Source of the DNA: Bacteroidota bacterium
Lineage (GTDB): Bacteria; Bacteroidota; Bacteroidia; Cytophagales; Cyclobacteriaceae
NCBI GenBank assembly: GCA_027297025.1
Contig: JAPUIM010000105.1
Span: forward strand, 1 to 8,497
DNA: 8,497 nt
Direction of reading: 5' to 3'
Shown here: in pieces, positions 6,492 through 8,497 of the stretch
How the letters are laid out: each line of letters opens with the position of its first letter
Position numbering within the stretch: position 1 is the first letter of the stretch
Notes under the pieces: model-generated
Databases searched by the model: none
What the model was told of the DNA's origin: nothing
The model's input: the letters and a program-made list of their open reading frames with translations, nothing else
Made by a program: the position numbers and the translations under genes

Positions 6492-7988
6492 ATGAATGTC
6501 CTGAAAAAGTTAGCCGGTCAAACCGCGATCTATGGAATAAGTAGCATCGTTGGCCGATTGCTTAACTATCTTCTGGTCCCACTTCATACTAAAATCTTCT
6601 TTGAAGGGGAATTCGGGATTATAACCGATCTCTATGCGCATGTGGCTTTTTTCACTATTCTATACACTTATGGAATGGAAACGGCGTTTTTTCGCTTTGC
6701 TACTAAAGGCAATAAACAGGATGCCTACAATTCCGCACAAACCTCCGTTTTAATCAGCAGTGTAGTATTTACCTCCTTAATATATTTAAATGCCTCACCT
6801 ATTTCGCATTTTCTTGGTTATCCCGATAAATCACATATTATCCAATGGTTGGCCCTGATTTTATTTATTGATGGTATTATTGCTTTACCATTTGCCAAAT
6901 TAAGACTAGAGAATAAGGCCTTAAGGTTTGTGCTGGCACGGATGGGAGGAATTGCACTTACGGTTATTCTCAATCTGGTGTTTTTAATCCTGTTCGAGGA
7001 TATCCACCAGGGAAAGTATTTAACAAACCTCCAATCTTTTGTAAACTCCATTTATGATCCTAATCTGAGGATCGGGTATATTTTCCTGGCCAATCTTATC
7101 GGGAATGCCCTCGTGTTGCTGATTTTATGGAAAGAATTTTTTGATTTTAAGTTTCGCATTGATTGGAGTTACCTAAAGCCAATGATCTATTACGGTATCC
7201 CTATCTTCATAATGGGTATCGCCGGAATGGTGAATGAACAGATGGACAAAATCCTGTTTGTTGACCTTTTACCCGATGGCTTTTATCCTGGCAAAACCAG
7301 TCTGGATGCCTTAGGCATCTATGGGGCCAGTTTTAAGTTGAGCATATTTATGTTGCTGGGCATACAGGCTTTCAGATACGCCGCAGAACCATTTTTCTTT
7401 TCCAAATCTCAGGATCAAGATTCTCCTCAATTATTTGCCCAGATCATGCATTATTTTGTCATTGTTTGCATTATCATATTTGTGGCGGTAAGTGTAAACA
7501 TTGACCTTATCGGAAAGATATTCCTGACCAAGTCAGTATTCAGGGAAGCGTTGTTTATAGTACCTTTTTTATTGATTGGCAAGTTGTTTTTTGGCATCTA
7601 TGTTAACCTGTCCATATGGTTTAAGCTTACTGATAAGACTATATTTGGTACATATATCAGCCTGATCGGAGCGGCCATCACGCTCATTGCAAACTTTATG
7701 CTGGTTCCTAAACTAGGATACCTGGGTGCAGCCATGGCTGGCATACTTTGCTATTTTTCCATGGCTGTATTATGTTATGTTTATGGAAAAAAGCACTACC
7801 CCATACCCTATCATCTACAGCCACTTGCCATATATTTAATTGCTTCCATTTTGGTGGTTTATTTTTCCTTCTTGATCAGGTTTGAAAATATCTGGTGGGA
7901 TAATCTGCTCAACACCGGGTTAACTGCAGGTTTTGTATTAATCGCTTTCTTTATTGAAAAAAAGAAATTCAGTCTTTATAGTACATAA
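6492..7988 (+). CDS. Oligosaccharide flippase / polysaccharide biosynthesis membrane protein (MOP superfamily)
   Basis: This is a 498-residue, very hydrophobic protein with about 12-14 predicted membrane helices and the N-terminal pattern of Wzx-type exporters: LAGQTAIYGISSIVGRLLNY (7-26), then LVPLHTKIF and EFGIITDLYAHVAFFTILYT. A conserved-looking YGMETAFFRFA segment follows at 60-70. Such proteins flip lipid-linked sugars across the inner membrane for O-antigen, capsule or other glycan assembly; the substrate here is unknown. The protein ends in a short Lys-rich cytoplasmic-looking tail (EKKKFS). The ATG at 6492 is preceded by a small GC hairpin (6479-6490). A sugar-1-phosphate nucleotidyltransferase follows after 43 bases, which supports a surface glycan role. 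No other glycan gene lies upstream in the window. Confidence 0.87.
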   Translation: MNVLKKLAGQTAIYGISSIVGRLLNYLLVPLHTKIFFEGEFGIITDLYAHVAFFTILYTYGMETAFFRFATKGNKQDAYNSAQTSVLISSVVFTSLIYLNASPISHFLGYPDKSHIIQWLALILFIDGIIALPFAKLRLENKALRFVLARMGGIALTVILNLVFLILFEDIHQGKYLTNLQSFVNSIYDPNLRIGYIFLANLIGNALVLLILWKEFFDFKFRIDWSYLKPMIYYGIPIFIMGIAGMVNEQMDKILFVDLLPDGFYPGKTSLDALGIYGASFKLSIFMLLGIQAFRYAAEPFFFSKSQDQDSPQLFAQIMHYFVIVCIIIFVAVSVNIDLIGKIFLTKSVFREALFIVPFLLIGKLFFGIYVNLSIWFKLTDKTIFGTYISLIGAAITLIANFMLVPKLGYLGAAMAGILCYFSMAVLCYVYGKKHYPIPYHLQPLAIYLIASILVVYFSFLIRFENIWWDNLLNTGLTAGFVLIAFFIEKKKFSLYST

Positions 7989-7994
7989 TTTTTA

Positions 7995-8002
7995 TAATTT
8001 TG
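7995..8002 (+). promoter_or_regulatory. Candidate -7 element for the nucleotidyltransferase gene
   Basis: TAATTTTG matches the Bacteroidota -7 consensus TAnnTTTG at all fixed positions and lies seven bases after the flippase stop and 29 bases before the next ATG. No good TTTG lies 17-20 bases upstream (the sequence there is TCTT, 7973-7976), so this may be a weak or activator-dependent promoter. Confidence 0.4.
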
Positions 8003-8031
8003 TGCTCTCATTCTTGAATTTAAAGCAGCAA

Positions 8032-8497
8032 ATGAATGTAATCATTCCCATGGCCGGACTAGGCAAAAGGCTCAGGCCTCACACTCTGACCATTCCTAAA
8101 CCCCTTATCCCAATTGCAGGCAAACCTATAGTGCAAAGGCTGGTGGAAGATATTGCAAAAGTATGTAAAGAAGAGATCCAAAATGTAGGGTTTGTTATCG
8201 GTGCTTTTGGTAAAGAAGTTGAAATGGAACTGATAAATATCGCTGCCAAAATAGGCGCTAAGGGAAAAGTGTACCAGCAAGCTGAACCTTTGGGTACCGC
8301 ACATGCGGTTTTATGTGCAAAAGAACTGCTATGGGGAAAAACCATAGTGGCCTTTGCCGATACACTGTTTAAAGCAGACTTTCAGCTGGACATAGAACAA
8401 GAGGCCATTGTTTGGGTGCAAAAAGTTGAAGACCCTCAGGCATTTGGGGTGATCGTGGTCAACAAACAAAATGAAATAGAGGACTTTGTGGAAAAGC
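8032..8497 (+). CDS. Sugar-1-phosphate nucleotidyltransferase (C-terminus beyond the window)
   Basis: The frame is open from ATG 8032 to the right edge, giving 155 residues of the catalytic domain. The enzyme would transfer a nucleotide from an NTP to a sugar 1-phosphate to make an NDP-sugar for glycan synthesis. The signature MAGLGKRLRPHTLTIPKP (7-24) contains the Gly-rich loop, Arg13 and Lys23. LGTAHAV (87-93) corresponds to the nucleotide-base-binding loop. FADTLF (108-113) holds Asp110, the expected metal-binding aspartate, with Ala in place of the more common Gly before it. Nucleotide (dTTP, UTP or GTP) and sugar cannot be decided from this fragment. The start directly precedes the glycine-rich loop, as usual for the family. 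It follows the flippase-like gene by 43 bases that contain a consensus -7 element. Confidence 0.88.
   Translation, partial: MNVIIPMAGLGKRLRPHTLTIPKPLIPIAGKPIVQRLVEDIAKVCKEEIQNVGFVIGAFGKEVEMELINIAAKIGAKGKVYQQAEPLGTAHAVLCAKELLWGKTIVAFADTLFKADFQLDIEQEAIVWVQKVEDPQAFGVIVVNKQNEIEDFVEK

Noticed and set aside
8059..8345. Two overlapping minus-strand open frames inside the nucleotidyltransferase
   Set aside because: They lie antisense to a clear catalytic domain, overlap each other in different frames and show no family features.

Overview
The window reads as ordinary chromosomal DNA of a Bacteroidota bacterium, probably of the Cytophagales/Cyclobacteriaceae type. This rests on the gene families seen (BT_3928-type DoxX protein, two-repeat DUF1599 protein, folP followed by a CdaA-type diadenylate cyclase, SDR-type threonine dehydrogenase), the AT-rich composition, the lack of clear Shine-Dalgarno sites, and several matches to the Bacteroidota promoter consensus (TTTG, about 19 bases, TAnnTTTG). 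The genus is an inference. No mobile element, CRISPR array, tRNA or rRNA was seen.

Region 1 (1-1529, minus strand) holds a DUF1599 protein followed one base later by a BT_3928-type membrane protein that runs off the left edge. Region 2 (1573-3317, plus strand) is a tight pair, dihydropteroate synthase (folP) and diadenylate cyclase (cdaA), overlapping by four bases. Only 43 bp separate the divergent regions 1 and 2. The three genes DUF1599, folP and cdaA can only be read from TTG start codons.

Region 3 (3324-5622) is a divergent pair for threonine breakdown. Kbl (minus) and an SDR-type L-threonine 3-dehydrogenase (plus) together convert threonine plus CoA to glycine plus acetyl-CoA. The 142-bp space between them holds a candidate promoter and a dyad repeat. 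kbl converges on cdaA with only six bases between the stop codons.

Region 4 (5629-8497, plus strand) holds an enoyl-CoA hydratase with a consensus-perfect promoter of its own, a polysaccharide-flippase-like membrane protein 24 bp behind it, and the start of a sugar-1-phosphate nucleotidyltransferase with another consensus -7 element. The last two suggest cell-surface glycan synthesis.

I found no clear new multi-gene system. The most noteworthy points are the TTG start cluster, the asymmetric duplication in the DUF1599 protein, the redox-like motif joined to a cysteine-free thioredoxin-like domain in the BT_3928 protein, and the promoter set with a constant 18-base spacer.
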